Shown piece by piece: positions 18,042-27,976 of a stretch of DNA of 64,000 nt; position 1 is the stretch's first letter, and each line of letters opens with the position of its first letter. The notes below the pieces were generated by a model, which was not told where the DNA came from, ran no database searches, and was given only the letters and a program-made list of their open reading frames with translations. The DNA is from Micromonospora sp. CB01531 (GTDB lineage Bacteria > Actinomycetota > Actinomycetes > Mycobacteriales > Micromonosporaceae), in NCBI RefSeq assembly GCF_001905095.1, contig NZ_LWLS01000035.1, positions 116,604 through 180,603 on the forward strand, in the 5' to 3' direction. The position numbers and the translations under genes are program-made.

Positions 18042-18628
18042 ATGTCCGAATTCTCCGTCCTGGCCCTCTCCGGCAGCCTGCGCGAGGCGTCGTTCAACTC
18101 CGCTCTCATCCGGGCGGCGCAGCGACTCGCGCCGGCGGGCATGACCATCGAGCGGTACCGCGACCTCGGCGCCGTCCCGCCCTTCAACGAGGACGTCGAG
18201 CCGGCGCCGCCGGCCGCCGTGGTGGACCTGCGGGAGCGGATCGCCGCCGCGGACGCCCTGCTCATCGCCACTCCGGAGTACAACTACGGGGTTCCCGGCG
18301 TACTCAAGAACGCCCTCGACTGGGCCTCCCGGCCGAGCTTCCCGATCACCTCGTGGGTCTCCCGCTCGCCCACAAGCCGATCGCCATCGTCGGCGCCGCC
18401 CCGACCGGGATGGGCACCGTCCGGGCGCAGCTCCAGCTCCGCCAGCTCTTCCTCTGGACCGACTCCGCCGTGGTCACCAAGCCGGAGATCATCGTGACCA
18501 ACGCCCACGAGAAGCTCGGCCAGGACGGCACGGTCAAGGACGAGACGACCGAAACCCTCCTCCGCACCCTCCTCGACGCCCTGGCCACCAAGATCCGCGT
18601 CACCGACCTGGCGGCCACCGCCGCCTGA
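18042..18628 (+). pseudogene. NADPH-dependent FMN reductase, frameshifted
   Basis: The flavodoxin-fold reductase begins MSEFSVLALSGSLREASFN (FMN phosphate loop) with GGAGG upstream of ATG 18042, and runs through IATPEYNYGVPGVLKNALDW. Reading is lost near 18343-18345; the rest of the family sequence (HLVGLPLAHKPIAIVGA to the stop at 18628) continues in another frame. One missing base, restoring FPDHLV, would give a normal 195-aa protein. No -1 slippery heptamer is visible, so this is either a real one-base deletion or a sequencing error. It is divergent from, and presumably controlled by, the MarR gene. Confidence 0.85.
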
Positions 18629-18660
18629 CGTCGACTCGGCGAGGGCGCAGATTCCGGGGA

Positions 18661-18692
18661 GGAGTGGCCGTTCCGCGCGGGATGGCCACTCC
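18661..18692. terminator. Bidirectional hairpin between convergent genes
   Basis: GGAGTGGCC (18661-18669) pairs with GGCCACTCC (18684-18692) around a 14-nt GC-rich loop. It sits between the stops of the FMN reductase and yjbQ-like genes. Confidence 0.5.
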
Positions 18693-18748
18693 GTCCGGGA
18701 AAGGGGGGCCCACCGAGAGGGGGCGCGGCGGTGGCGTCGCGCGGCCGG

Positions 18749-19153
18749 TCAGCCAGGGAGGAAGGAGAAGCGGACCTTGCGGGTGGGGTTGTCGCCGTTG
18801 GTGTCGACCAGGCAGAGGGACTGCCAGGTGCCCAGCGCCAGCCGCCCACCCAGCACGGGCAGCGTCGCGTACGGGGGGACGAAGGCGGGCAGCACGTGGT
18901 CCCGGCCGTGCCCGCGCGAGCCGTGCCGGTGCCGCCAGCGGTCGTCGGTGGGGAGCAGGTCATCGAGCGCGCGCAGCAGGTCGTCGTCGGAGCCGGAGCC
19001 CGTCTCGATGAGGGCGAGCCCGGCGGTGGCGTGCGGCACGAACACGTGCAGCAGGCCGTCGCCCTGCCCGGAGACGAACTGCTCGGCCTCGGCGGTGATG
19101 TCCCGGACGGCCGGCCGGGACCCGGTCTGGACGCTGATCTCCTCACTACGCAT
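18749..19153 (-). CDS. YjbQ/UPF0047 family protein
   Basis: A 134-aa single-domain protein of the YjbQ family (secondary thiamine-phosphate-synthase-like fold). It shows HATAGLALIE followed by SDDDLLRALDDLLP, a His-containing HGRDHVLPAFVPPYATLPV loop, and the family signature GGRLALGTWQSLCLVDTNG. Catalytic activity in cells is not established for the family. The start is ATG 19153 (MRSEEISVQTG); an ATG at 19162 is an alternative. It stands divergent from aceE. Confidence 0.88.
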   Translation of the reverse strand: MRSEEISVQTGSRPAVRDITAEAEQFVSGQGDGLLHVFVPHATAGLALIETGSGSDDDLLRALDDLLPTDDRWRHRHGSRGHGRDHVLPAFVPPYATLPVLGGRLALGTWQSLCLVDTNGDNPTRKVRFSFLPG

Positions 19154-19243
19154 AGGGCGCATTCTGCCGCAGCCGGCCAGAGCGCGCCGCGAACCGGGCG
19201 CGGCGGCGGACGCGGTGCTAGCGCATCCCTGGATCGCGCTAAG

Positions 19244-19256
19244 TTACCGGCGGGTA
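19244..19256. promoter_or_regulatory. Candidate operator upstream of aceE
   Basis: TTACCGGCGGGTA contains the inverted TACC/GGTA arms (19245-19248 and 19253-19256) about 105 bp before the aceE start. It is AT-richer than its surroundings. The cognate regulator is unknown and this is a weak call. Confidence 0.3.
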
Positions 19257-19361
19257 CGTGTGTTCAGCGTCGCGTCTGGGGCAGGGAGACGTGACGGCAT
19301 GCGCCACGAGGGGGCAGGATGGCGCTAGAGACCTATCCCACACAGAACCGAGGGAACGCCT

Positions 19362-22106
19362 GTGGCTACGGAACGCAAGCGCCCGGTGATCACCGCTGGT
19401 CTGCCGAGCCAGCTTCCGGACATCGACCCTGAAGAGACCAGCGAATGGGTCGAGTCGCTCGACGGTGTCATCGACGAGCGCGGGACAAAGCGCGCCCGCT
19501 ACGTCATGCTGCGCCTGCTGGAGCGGGCCCGCGAGCGCCAGGTCGGAGTGCCGTCCCTGACCACCACCGACTACATCAACACCATCCCGCCGGAGCGCGA
19601 GCCGTGGTTCCCGGGTGACGAGCACATCGAGCGGCGGATCCGGGCGTACATCCGGTGGAACGCCGCCATGCTGGTGCACCGGGCGCAGCGCCCCGAGATC
19701 GGCGTGGGCGGCCACATCTCCACCTTCGCCAGCTCGGCGTCGCTCTATGAGGTCGGCTTCAACCACTTCTTCCGGGGCAAGGACCATCCGGGCGGCGGCG
19801 ACCACATCTTCTACCAGGGCCACGCCTCCCCCGGCATGTACGCGCGGGCCTTCATGGAGGGCCGGCTCAGCGAGGACCAGCTCGACGGCTTCCGCCAGGA
19901 GCTGTCGCACCCGGGCGGTGGGCTGCCGTCGTACCCGCACCCGCGGCTGATGCCGGACTTCTGGGAGTTCCCCACCGTCTCGATGGGCCTCGGGCCGATC
20001 AACGCGGTCTACCAGGCGCGGTTCAACCGCTACCTGCACCACCGGGGCATCAAGGACACCTCGCAGCAGCACGTCTGGGCGTTCCTCGGCGACGGTGAGA
20101 TGGACGAGGTGGAGTCGCTCGGCGCGATCGGCGTGGCCGCCCGCGAGGAGCTGGACAACCTCACCTTCGTGATCAACTGCAACCTGCAGCGGCTGGACGG
20201 CCCGGTCCGGGGCAACGGCAAGGTCATGCAGGAGCTGGAGGCGTTCTTCCGGGGCGCCGGCTGGAACGTGATCAAGGTGGTCTGGGGCCGGGAGTGGGAC
20301 CCGCTGCTCGCGGCGGACACCGACGGCGCCCTGGTCAACCTGATGAACACCACGCCCGACGGCGACTACCAGACCTACAAGGCGGAGTCCGGGGCGTACG
20401 TCCGGGAGCACTTCTTCGGCCGCGACCCGCGCACCCGCAAGATGGTCGAGCACCTCAGCGACGACGAGATCTGGAACCTCAAGCGGGGTGGCCACGACTA
20501 CCACAAGCTCTACGCGGCCTACAAGGCGGCGATGGAGCACACCGGCCAGCCGACGGTGATCCTGGCCAAGACCATCAAGGGCTGGACGCTCGGTTCGCAC
20601 TTCGAGGCCCGCAACGCCACCCACCAGATGAAGAAGCTGACGCTGGAGGACTTGAAGCTCTTCCGCGACCGGCTCTACCTGGACATCCCGGACAAGCAGC
20701 TGGAGGAGAACCCGTACCTCCCGCCGTACTACCACCCGGGTGAGAAGTCCGAGGAGATCGAGTACCTGCACGAGCGCCGGAAGCAGCTCGGCGGCTACCT
20801 ACCGACCCGGCGTACCACCGGCAAGGTCCTCCAGATCCCGGGCAGCGAGCGCTTCTCCGACGTCAAGCGGGGCTCGGGCAAGCAGAAGGTGGCCACCACC
20901 ATGGCCTTCGTCCGCCTGCTCAAGGACGTGATGAAGGACAAGGAGTTCGGCAAGCGGTGGGTGCCGATCATCCCGGACGAGGCGCGCACCTTCGGCATGG
21001 ACTCGCTCTTCCCGACCGCGAAGATCTACTCGCCGCACGGCCAGCGGTACACCTCGGTGGACCGGGACCTGTTCCTGTCCTACAAGGAGGCCATCGGCGG
21101 CCAGATCCTGCACGAGGGGATCAACGAGGCCGGCTCGGTCGCCTCGTTCACCGCGGCCGGCAGCTCGTACGCCACCCACGGCGAGCCGATGATCCCGATG
21201 TACATCTTCTACTCGATGTTCGGGTTCCAGCGGACCGCCGACGGGCTGTGGGCCGCGGCCGACCAGATGGCGCGGGGCTTCCTGCTCGGCGCGACCGCCG
21301 GCCGGACCACGCTCAACGGTGAGGGCCTCCAGCACGAGGACGGTCACTCGCTGCTGATCGCCGCCACCAACCCGGCGGTGGTCGCCTACGACCCGGCGTT
21401 CGCGTACGAGATCGCGCACATCATGGAGAACGGCCTGCACCGGATGTACGGCGAGGCGCAGGAGAACATCTTCTACTACCTCACCATCTACAACGAGCCG
21501 ATCTTCCAGCCGGCCGAGCCGCAGGGCGTGGACGTCGAGGGCATCCTCAAGGGCATCTACCGCTACTCCCCCGCGCCGCAGGTCGGCGCGGACGCGCCGA
21601 AGGCGAACGTCCTCGCCTCCGGCACCGGCATGCAGTGGGCGCTCAAGGCGCAGCAGCTGCTCGCCGAGGACTGGGGCGTGGCCGCCGACGTCTGGTCGGT
21701 GACCTCCTGGACCGAACTGCGCCGGGACGCGGTGGAGTGCGAGGAGCACAACCTGCTCAACCCGGGCGCCGAGCAGCGGGTGCCGTACATCCAGCGGAAG
21801 CTGGCCGACGCCGAGGGGCCGAAGGTCGCGGTCAGCGACTGGATGCGCGCGGTACCGGACCTGATCGCCCGCTGGGTACCCGGCGACTACACCTCGCTCG
21901 GCACCGACGGCTTCGGCATGTCGGACACCCGGCACGCGCTGCGCCGCCACTTCCACGTGGACGCCGAGTCGGTGACCGTCGCGACGCTGCGCCAGCTCGC
22001 CCTCCGCGGCGCGGTGCCGGCCCACGTGCCGGCCGAGGCCGCCCGGAAGTACGCGCTGGAGGACGTCAACGCCGCCCCGGTCGGCGAGACCGGCGGCGAC
22101 AGCTGA
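19362..22106 (+). CDS. aceE: Pyruvate dehydrogenase E1 component, homodimeric
   Basis: A 914-aa AceE-type E1: ThDP motif [15 protein letters not shown] through [36 protein letters not shown] near residue 117, and [23 protein letters not shown] in the central domain. It decarboxylates pyruvate and acetylates the lipoyl E2 in the pyruvate dehydrogenase complex. The GTG start follows GAGGGAACGCCT. It ends in a strong terminator. The E2 and E3 are not in the window. A separate E1 alpha-beta fusion lies 2 kb upstream on the other strand. Confidence 0.97.
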   Translation: MATERKRPVITAGLPSQLPDIDPEETSEWVESLDGVIDERGTKRARYVMLRLLERARERQVGVPSLTTTDYINTIPPEREPWFPGDEHIERRIRAYIRWNAAMLVHRAQRPEIGVGGHISTFASSASLYEVGFNHFFRGKDHPGGGDHIFYQGHASPGMYARAFMEGRLSEDQLDGFRQELSHPGGGLPSYPHPRLMPDFWEFPTVSMGLGPINAVYQARFNRYLHHRGIKDTSQQHVWAFLGDGEMDEVESLGAIGVAAREELDNLTFVINCNLQRLDGPVRGNGKVMQELEAFFRGAGWNVIKVVWGREWDPLLAADTDGALVNLMNTTPDGDYQTYKAESGAYVREHFFGRDPRTRKMVEHLSDDEIWNLKRGGHDYHKLYAAYKAAMEHTGQPTVILAKTIKGWTLGSHFEARNATHQMKKLTLEDLKLFRDRLYLDIPDKQLEENPYLPPYYHPGEKSEEIEYLHERRKQLGGYLPTRRTTGKVLQIPGSERFSDVKRGSGKQKVATTMAFVRLLKDVMKDKEFGKRWVPIIPDEARTFGMDSLFPTAKIYSPHGQRYTSVDRDLFLSYKEAIGGQILHEGINEAGSVASFTAAGSSYATHGEPMIPMYIFYSMFGFQRTADGLWAAADQMARGFLLGATAGRTTLNGEGLQHEDGHSLLIAATNPAVVAYDPAFAYEIAHIMENGLHRMYGEAQENIFYYLTIYNEPIFQPAEPQGVDVEGILKGIYRYSPAPQVGADAPKANVLASGTGMQWALKAQQLLAEDWGVAADVWSVTSWTELRRDAVECEEHNLLNPGAEQRVPYIQRKLADAEGPKVAVSDWMRAVPDLIARWVPGDYTSLGTDGFGMSDTRHALRRHFHVDAESVTVATLRQLALRGAVPAHVPAEAARKYALEDVNAAPVGETGGDS

Positions 22107-22116
22107 CCCATCCGGT

Positions 22117-22152
22117 ACGAAGGGCCCGGCGCACCCGCGCCGGGCCCTTCGT
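22117..22152 (+). terminator. aceE terminator
   Basis: A perfect 16-bp stem (22117-22132 with 22137-22152) with a 4-nt loop begins 10 nt after the aceE stop. The stem carries a GGGCCC core and there is no U tract. Confidence 0.88.
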
Positions 22153-22316
22153 CGTCTCTGGTGGTGCTCCCGGCCGCCGGTGACGTGCACGATCGAGGAT
22201 GTAGTGGCCTCGGCGTGGCCTGGATGCCACTGGATCCAGGACGCAGCACGACCCTGGGCGGCGGTCGCCGCCTCGGCGCCGGAACCGAGCGCCGACCGAC
22301 CGGCGGCACAGTGGCC

Positions 22317-22353
22317 GATGGTCCGGCGTCCCTGGCGGGGACGCCGGACCATC
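22317..22353 (-). terminator. Terminator of the SRPBCC gene
   Basis: A perfect 16-bp stem (22317-22332 with 22338-22353) with a 5-nt loop lies 31 nt past the stop of the minus-strand SRPBCC gene. The stretch between it and the aceE terminator (22153-22316) shows no gene I can support. Confidence 0.8.
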
Positions 22354-22384
22354 ACCATCGCGGGCGACGCCGGGACCGGCTGGG

Positions 22385-22831
22385 TCAGCCGACGGCGGCC
22401 AGGTCGGTCAGCCGGGCCAGCGAGTCCTCCAGGTCGGCGCCGACCCGACGCAGGCCGAGCCGGAGCAGGGCGGCCTTGACCGGCCCGGCGGGCCACCGTA
22501 CGACGATGAGCCGTACGACCGTCCCGCCCTCCTCCTCGTCCGGGGTCAGCTGCACGTAGATCTCGGTGCGCGCCTCGGCCCGGGCGCCGGCGCCCCTGGC
22601 CCGTTCGCGCCACCCGATCAGGGTCGGCTCCTGGTAGGCGATCACCTCGGCCTCGTGCGCCGCGCCGCGCCCGGCCTGGACCAGTTGTCGCCGGCCGAAG
22701 CCCTCCCCCGAGAGGACCTCGGCCGCGCGGACCCCCGCCAGCCAGGCCGGCAACTGCTCGGCCCGCTGCACGACGCCCCAGACCGCTTCCACCGGCGCCA
22801 TCACGTGCGCACTGCGTTCCACGAGGATCAT
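22385..22831 (-). CDS. SRPBCC (polyketide cyclase/START-like) family protein
   Basis: A 148-aa protein with the SRPBCC opening ILVERSAHVMAPVEAVWGVV, a central acidic strand region (TEIYVQLTPDEEEGGTVVRLIVV) and a final amphipathic helix (LRRVGADLEDSLARLTDL). These proteins bind hydrophobic ligands; the ligand is unknown. ATG 22831 was chosen with GGGGGAAG upstream; the open frame extends 17 codons further. It is divergent from the GH1 gene. Confidence 0.82.
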   Translation of the reverse strand: MILVERSAHVMAPVEAVWGVVQRAEQLPAWLAGVRAAEVLSGEGFGRRQLVQAGRGAAHEAEVIAYQEPTLIGWRERARGAGARAEARTEIYVQLTPDEEEGGTVVRLIVVRWPAGPVKAALLRLGLRRVGADLEDSLARLTDLAAVG

Positions 22832-22863
22832 GTCGTCTTCCCCCACTAAGGACATCCGCGATA

Positions 22864-22882
22864 TTACGCACTGTATGCGCAA
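22864..22882. promoter_or_regulatory. Candidate operator between SRPBCC and GH1 genes
   Basis: TTACGCA-ctgta-TGCGCAA is an imperfect 7-bp inverted repeat (6 of 7 matched) in the AT-richest part of the divergent intergenic region. It resembles a LacI-type operator that could control the glucosidase, but no LacI gene is in the window. Confidence 0.3.
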
Positions 22883-23015
22883 AAACGGACTTACCCGGAC
22901 GGGTTCGGAAAAGACACGCCGAAAACCCTTGCACCAGCCGGCCTCCCCGACCTATGGCGCATCACCGGTCCGCGTCCTAGAGTCCCGAACACGATTCGCG
23001 TTTCCGGGAGGGCGA

Positions 23016-24347
23016 ATGACGACCGCGCCGATGCCCGACTTCCCCAGCGGTTTCCGATGGGGAGTGTCCACCTCCGCGTACCAGATCGAGGGCGCGGCCG
23101 GCGCCGACGGCCGGGGACCGTCCATCTGGGACACCTTCGCCCACTCGCCGGGCCGGATCGTCGACGGCAGCACCGGCGACGAGGCCTGCGACCACTACCA
23201 CCGGTACGCCGAGGACGTCGCCCTGCTCGCCGGGCTCGGGGTGTCCGCCTACCGGTTCTCCATCGCCTGGCCCCGGGTGCAGCCCACCGGCACGGGCGCG
23301 GCCAACCCGGCCGGGCTGGGCTTCTACGAGCGGCTGGTGGACGGGCTGCTCGACCGGGGCGTGGACCCGGTGGCCACCCTCTTCCACTGGGACCTGCCGC
23401 AGGCCCTGGAGGACGCCGGCGGCTGGCTCAACCGCGGCACCGCCGACCGCTTCGCCGAGTACGCCGACCTGGTCGCCGCCCGCCTCGGCGATCGGGTGAA
23501 GCTCTGGATCACCCTCAACGAGCCGTTCATCCACATGAGCCTCGGGCACGGCATGGGCGTGCACGCCCCCGGCCGGATGCTGCTCTTCGACGCCTTTCCG
23601 GTGGCCCACCACCAGCTCCTCGGGCACGGCCTCGCGGTCGCCGCGCTGCGCGCCCGCAGCACCAGCCCGGTCGCCATCGCGAACAACTACTCCCCCGTGC
23701 GGCTGGCCGGGGACACCGACGCCGACCGGGCCGCCGGGGTGGCGTACGACGCGCTGCACAACCGACTCTTCACCGACCCGCTGCTCGGCCAGGGTTATCC
23801 GGAGGTGCCAGGCCTCGACTCCGCGCTGATCCGCGCCGGGGACCTCGACGTGATCGCCGCCCCGGTCGACGTGCTCGGGGTGAACTACTACAACCCGACC
23901 AGCATCCGGGCCGCCGAGGAGGGCTCGCCGCTGCCGTTCGAGATCGTGCCGCTGACCGGCTACCCCCGGACCGCGTTCGACTGGCCGGTGGCCCCGGACG
24001 GGCTCCGCGACCTGCTGCTCCAGCTCCGCGACCGGTACGGGGACCGGCTGCCGCCGATCCAGGTCACCGAGAGCGGCTGCGCGTACGACGACGGGCCGGA
24101 CGCCGACGGCCGGGTGCACGACCCGGAACGGATCGCGTACCTGGCCGGGCACGTGCGGGCGGTCCGCGAGGCGATCGACGCCGGGGTCGAGGTGACCGGG
24201 TACTTCGTCTGGTCGCTGCTGGACAACTGGGAGTGGGCGGAGGGCTTCACCAAGCGGTTCGGCCTGGTGCACGTCGACTACGCCACCCAACGGCGTACCC
24301 CGAAGTCCTCGTACGCCTGGTTCCGCGACCAGGTCGTGCGGCCGTGA
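23016..24347 (+). CDS. GH1 beta-glucosidase
   Basis: A 443-aa glycoside hydrolase family 1 enzyme. The acid/base is Glu169 in TLNEP and the nucleophile Glu352 in VTESG; FRWGVSTSAYQIEGA at the N terminus is the family signature. There is no signal peptide, so it hydrolyses imported beta-glucosides such as cellobiose in the cytoplasm. The ATG follows GGGAGGGCGA. Its stop overlaps the start of the MFS transporter gene (GTGA), so the two form an uptake and hydrolysis pair. Confidence 0.95.
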   Translation: MTTAPMPDFPSGFRWGVSTSAYQIEGAAGADGRGPSIWDTFAHSPGRIVDGSTGDEACDHYHRYAEDVALLAGLGVSAYRFSIAWPRVQPTGTGAANPAGLGFYERLVDGLLDRGVDPVATLFHWDLPQALEDAGGWLNRGTADRFAEYADLVAARLGDRVKLWITLNEPFIHMSLGHGMGVHAPGRMLLFDAFPVAHHQLLGHGLAVAALRARSTSPVAIANNYSPVRLAGDTDADRAAGVAYDALHNRLFTDPLLGQGYPEVPGLDSALIRAGDLDVIAAPVDVLGVNYYNPTSIRAAEEGSPLPFEIVPLTGYPRTAFDWPVAPDGLRDLLLQLRDRYGDRLPPIQVTESGCAYDDGPDADGRVHDPERIAYLAGHVRAVREAIDAGVEVTGYFVWSLLDNWEWAEGFTKRFGLVHVDYATQRRTPKSSYAWFRDQVVRP

Positions 24348-25621
24348 CCACGGTCGACCCGACGCCGGCGGCACTGCCGGCGGCGCTGGCCGAGCCGACC
24401 GTGCCGGTGCGGCGGGGCTGGATCGCGCTGATCTTCGCGGCCAATCTCGGCGTCTGGATGGCCTTCTTCACCCCGATCCAGGTGCTGCTGCCGCAGCAGG
24501 TGGAGCGGATCGCGCCGGGCGACAAGGAGGCCATGCTCGCGGTGGTCACCGGACTCGGCGCGCTCGCCGCGGTGCTGGCCAACCCGCTCGCCGGGGCGCT
24601 GTCCGACCGGACCGTGCTCCGGCTGGCGGGCCGGCACTTCGGTCGGCGGCACGTGTGGACCGCGTCCGGCGCGGTGGTCGGCGCGCTCGCCCTGGTGCTG
24701 CTAGCCCGGCAGGACAGCATCGCCGGGGTGGCGATCGGCTGGGTGGCCGCGCAGGTGTGCTTCAACGCGATGCTGGCCAGCCTCACCGCCGCCATCCCGG
24801 ACCGGGTGCCGGTCGCCCAGCGCGGCGGCGTCTCCGGCTGGGTGGGCATCCCGCAGGCGCTCGGCCTGGTGCTCGGGGCGGTGCTGGTCACCGCCGTGGT
24901 CACCGGCAACGCCGCCGGGTACGCGGCCGTCGCGCTCGCCGTGCTGCTGCTGTCGCTGCCGTTCGCGCTGCTCACCGAGGACGACCCGCTGCCCCGGGAG
25001 CACCGCCCGGCGCTGCGGTTGCGCGGGCTGCTCGCCTCGATGTGGATCAGCCCGCGCCGGCACCCCGACTTCGCCTGGGCCTGGTTCACCCGGTTCCTGG
25101 TCCAGACCGGCAACGCGCTGGGCACGCTCTACCTGCTGTACTTCCTCGCCGACGGGGTGCGCGTGCCCGACCCCGAGGGCGCGCTGCTGGTGCTGATCCT
25201 GCTCTACACGCTCGGCATGATGCTGACCGCGGTGGTGGCCGGGCGGCTGTCGGACCGGTCCGGCCGGCGCAAGGTCTTCGTGATCGTCTCCGGGCTGATC
25301 ATGGCGGTGGCGGCCCTGCTGCTGGCCGTGGCGCCGGTCTGGCCGATGGCGGTCACCGCCGCGCTGCTGCTCGGCGCCGGCTACGGCGTCTACCTGGCGG
25401 TGGACGCGGCGCTGATCACCCAGGTGCTGCCGGCCGCCACCGACCGGGCCAAGGACCTCGGAGTGATCAACATCGCCAACTCCGCGCCGCAGGTGCTCGG
25501 CCCGGCCCTCTCCGCCCCGATCGTCGTCCACCTGGGCGGCTACCCCACCCTGTACGCGGTCACCGCGGCGGTCACCCTGCTCGGCAGCGCCCTGGTGCTG
25601 AAGATCAGATCGGTACCCTGA
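24344..25621 (+). CDS. MFS transporter, probably for the glucosidase substrate
   Basis: A 425-aa protein with about 12 hydrophobic segments. The MFS motif A appears as GRLSDRSGRRK in the second half, with the matching GALSDRTVLRLAG in the first half. It starts at GTG 24344 inside the GH1 stop, which implies translational coupling and a shared substrate, plausibly a beta-glucoside. Direction of transport is inferred from context only. Confidence 0.88.
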   Translation: MTTVDPTPAALPAALAEPTVPVRRGWIALIFAANLGVWMAFFTPIQVLLPQQVERIAPGDKEAMLAVVTGLGALAAVLANPLAGALSDRTVLRLAGRHFGRRHVWTASGAVVGALALVLLARQDSIAGVAIGWVAAQVCFNAMLASLTAAIPDRVPVAQRGGVSGWVGIPQALGLVLGAVLVTAVVTGNAAGYAAVALAVLLLSLPFALLTEDDPLPREHRPALRLRGLLASMWISPRRHPDFAWAWFTRFLVQTGNALGTLYLLYFLADGVRVPDPEGALLVLILLYTLGMMLTAVVAGRLSDRSGRRKVFVIVSGLIMAVAALLLAVAPVWPMAVTAALLLGAGYGVYLAVDAALITQVLPAATDRAKDLGVINIANSAPQVLGPALSAPIVVHLGGYPTLYAVTAAVTLLGSALVLKIRSVP

Positions 25622-25668
25622 CCGCCCCCTCGCTCAAATCGGCTCGCCGGCCGCCGTAGGCTGGGGAC

Positions 25669-27078
25669 GTGACGGTACGTGTACGCTTCGCCCCTTCCCC
25701 GACCGGTATGTTCCACGTCGGCGGCGCCCGCTCGGCCCTGCAGAACTGGATCTACGCCAAGCAGCAGGGCGGGGTGTTCGTGCTCCGCATCGAGGACACC
25801 GACGCGGCCCGCAACAAGCCCGAGTGGACCGAGGGCATCCTGTCGGCGCTCGACTGGATCGGCATCGAGCGGGGCAGCTACGAGGGCCCGTACTTCCAGT
25901 CGTCGTACGCCGGTGAGCACCGCGCCGCGGCACAGCGGCTGTACGAGAGCGGCCGGGCGTACTACTGCGACTGCACCCGCGAGGACGTGCAGGCGCGCAC
26001 CGGCTCCCAGTACGCCGGGTACGACGGCTTCTGCCGGGACCGCGGGCTCGGGCCCGGCGCGGGGCGGGCCCTGCGCTTCCGTACCCCGGACGAGGGCGAG
26101 ACCGTGGTGGTCGACCTGATCCGCGGCGAGCCGACCTTCGAGAACAAGCTGATCGAGGACTTCGTCATCGCCCGCGGGGACGGCTCGCCGGTCTTCCTGC
26201 TCGCCAACGTGGTCGACGACATGACCATGGGGATCACCCACGTGATCCGGGCCGAGGAGCACCTGCCCAACACCCCGAAGCAGCAGCTGCTCTGGGACGC
26301 CCTCGGGGTCAAGCCGCCGGTCTGGGCGCACGTGCCCGTGGTGGTGAACGAGAAGCGGCAGAAGCTGTCCAAGCGGCGGGACAAGGTCGCCCTGGAGGCG
26401 TACCGGGACGAGGGCTACCTCGCCGAGGCGATGCGCAACTACCTGATGCTGCTCGGCTGGGCTCCCTCCGGCGACCGGGAGATCGTGCCCTGGTCGGTGA
26501 TCGAGGAGGAGTTCCGGCTGGATGAGGTGAACCCCTCCCCGGCGTTCTTCGACGAGAAGAAGCTGCGCGCGTTCAACGGCGAGTACATCCGCGCGCTGCC
26601 GGTGGAGGACTTCATCGGCGCCTGCCAGCCGTGGCTGACCGGCACCGGAACCATCGCCCCGCCCCCATGGCAGCCGGAGGAGTTCGACCCGGCCGCGTTC
26701 GCCGCGGTGGCGCCGCTGGCGCAGACCCGGATCGCGGTGCTCAGCGAGATCGTGCCGAACGTCGACTTCCTCTTCCTGGCCGACCCGCTGATCGACGAGG
26801 CGGCCTGGGCGAAGGCGATGAAGGAGGGCGCGGCCGCGCTGCTGGAGGCGGCGATCGCCGCGTTCGAGGCGCTGGAGTCCTGGGACGCCGAGTCGCTGAA
26901 GTCCACGCTGGAGGCGGTCGGCGCGGAGCGGGGCCTGAAGCTGGGCAAGGCGCAGGCGCCGGTCCGAGTGGCGATCACCGGCCGTACGGTCGGCCTGCCG
27001 CTCTTCGAGTCCCTCGAGGTGCTGGGCCGCGACCGCGCCCTGACCCGGCTGCGCGCCGCCCGGGTGCGCCTGGTCTGA
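25669..27078 (+). CDS. gltX: Glutamyl-tRNA synthetase
   Basis: A 469-aa class I aminoacyl-tRNA synthetase. The HIGH-type motif is HVGG (residues 16-19, within [15 protein letters not shown]) and the KMSKS-type motif is KLSKR (232-236). It attaches glutamate to tRNA-Glu, and in actinomycetes the enzyme is normally non-discriminating, also charging tRNA-Gln for GatCAB. The GTG start is at 25669. It is followed by a strong terminator. Confidence 0.97.
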   Translation: MTVRVRFAPSPTGMFHVGGARSALQNWIYAKQQGGVFVLRIEDTDAARNKPEWTEGILSALDWIGIERGSYEGPYFQSSYAGEHRAAAQRLYESGRAYYCDCTREDVQARTGSQYAGYDGFCRDRGLGPGAGRALRFRTPDEGETVVVDLIRGEPTFENKLIEDFVIARGDGSPVFLLANVVDDMTMGITHVIRAEEHLPNTPKQQLLWDALGVKPPVWAHVPVVVNEKRQKLSKRRDKVALEAYRDEGYLAEAMRNYLMLLGWAPSGDREIVPWSVIEEEFRLDEVNPSPAFFDEKKLRAFNGEYIRALPVEDFIGACQPWLTGTGTIAPPPWQPEEFDPAAFAAVAPLAQTRIAVLSEIVPNVDFLFLADPLIDEAAWAKAMKEGAAALLEAAIAAFEALESWDAESLKSTLEAVGAERGLKLGKAQAPVRVAITGRTVGLPLFESLEVLGRDRALTRLRAARVRLV

Positions 27079-27088
27079 CCTCGCATCG

Positions 27089-27124
27089 CGAAGGGGCCCG
27101 CCGGTCGTCCGGCGGGCCCCTTCG
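27089..27124 (+). terminator. gltX terminator
   Basis: A perfect 16-bp stem (27089-27104 with 27109-27124) with loop TCGT lies 10 nt after the gltX stop; it has a GGGCCC core and no U tract. It may also serve the convergent CopC-like gene. Confidence 0.85.
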
Positions 27125-27154
27125 TCGTACGGCGGTGGAGAGCTGCCGGGCGGC

Positions 27155-27751
27155 TCAGCGGCGGGCGGAGCGCCGACGCAGCAGCAGCCCGCCGCCCAGC
27201 GCGACCAGCGCCACCACCGCCGCGAGCGCCCACCACAGGCCGGTACCGCCGCCGTCGTCGGAACGCGACGAAACCGGGGCGGGGTTCGCCGAGGTCGCCT
27301 CGGCCACCGGGGTCGGGGGCGCCAGGGTGGTCGGCGACGCGCTGGCCGAGGGGGTGGCCGGGGCCACGCCGGTGGTCAGGGTGAAGCTGACCTGCCCCTT
27401 GATCGGGTGCCCGTCGGTCGAGCCGACCTGGTAGGCGACCGTGTAGACGCCGGCCGGCCCGGGGGTGAACGGCACGCTCACCCGCTTGCCGGAGAAGGTC
27501 GGATCGCCGCCGGAGGCGGGGGCGTCATCCGGCCCGGTCACTGTGATCTTCGTCGTGCCTGGCGACAGGGTGGCCAGGAAGCGGAGCTCGATCCGCTTCG
27601 GCGCGGTCGCCACCTGGGCCCCGTTTTTCGGATCGCTGCCGGTCAACGAGTTGTGCGCGGCGGCGGGGCTGGCCGGCAGCAGCACGGCTCCCACCGCCAC
27701 CCCGAGAACCACCAGCCAGGTACGCGCCGCACGGGCAATCGTGCCCCCCAT
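27155..27751 (-). CDS. CopC-domain secreted/membrane-anchored protein
   Basis: A 198-aa protein: signal peptide ending PASPAAAH (residues about 1-33) so that mature His becomes N-terminal, as in copper-binding CopC; NSLTGSDPKNGAQV and VAYQVGSTDGHPIKGQVSFTL are CopC signatures; then a Ser/Pro/Thr linker and one C-terminal transmembrane helix followed by RRRSARR. It probably binds copper at the outer face of the membrane. No CopD gene is adjacent, so its partner is elsewhere or absent. Confidence 0.88.
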   Translation of the reverse strand: MGGTIARAARTWLVVLGVAVGAVLLPASPAAAHNSLTGSDPKNGAQVATAPKRIELRFLATLSPGTTKITVTGPDDAPASGGDPTFSGKRVSVPFTPGPAGVYTVAYQVGSTDGHPIKGQVSFTLTTGVAPATPSASASPTTLAPPTPVAEATSANPAPVSSRSDDGGGTGLWWALAAVVALVALGGGLLLRRRSARR

Positions 27752-27775
27752 GAGCCCCTCCGTCCGGGTACTATC

Positions 27776-27813
27776 CGGCCGCTGATCAACGGCCGCTCAC
27801 ATTAGTCGGCCGC
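27776..27813. repeat. Three CGGCCGC copies upstream of CopC-like gene
   Basis: CGGCCGC occurs at 27776-27782, 27790-27796 and 27807-27813 in the divergent intergenic region between the CopC-like gene and the 27977 gene. The unit is a short palindrome and could be a cluster of protein-binding sites, but such GC-rich words also arise by chance here. Confidence 0.3.
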
Positions 27814-27976
27814 AGATCGCAGATAGTTCCAAATACTCTTCCAGCAGCTGCAACCGAATGACGTTCTGCGGAGTCTTTGAGGTGGGCACCGGTTCTCGCC
27901 GGGCGACCACCACCGTCGGCCGATACAACGTGACCTGCAGCGGAAGCCAGCCATCGAACGGGGCGAGGAGGCGGCG

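Noticed and set aside
18330..18365. Programmed -1 frameshift in the FMN reductase
   Set aside because: No X-XXY-YYZ slippery heptamer or obvious downstream pseudoknot is visible, and the family does not use recoding.
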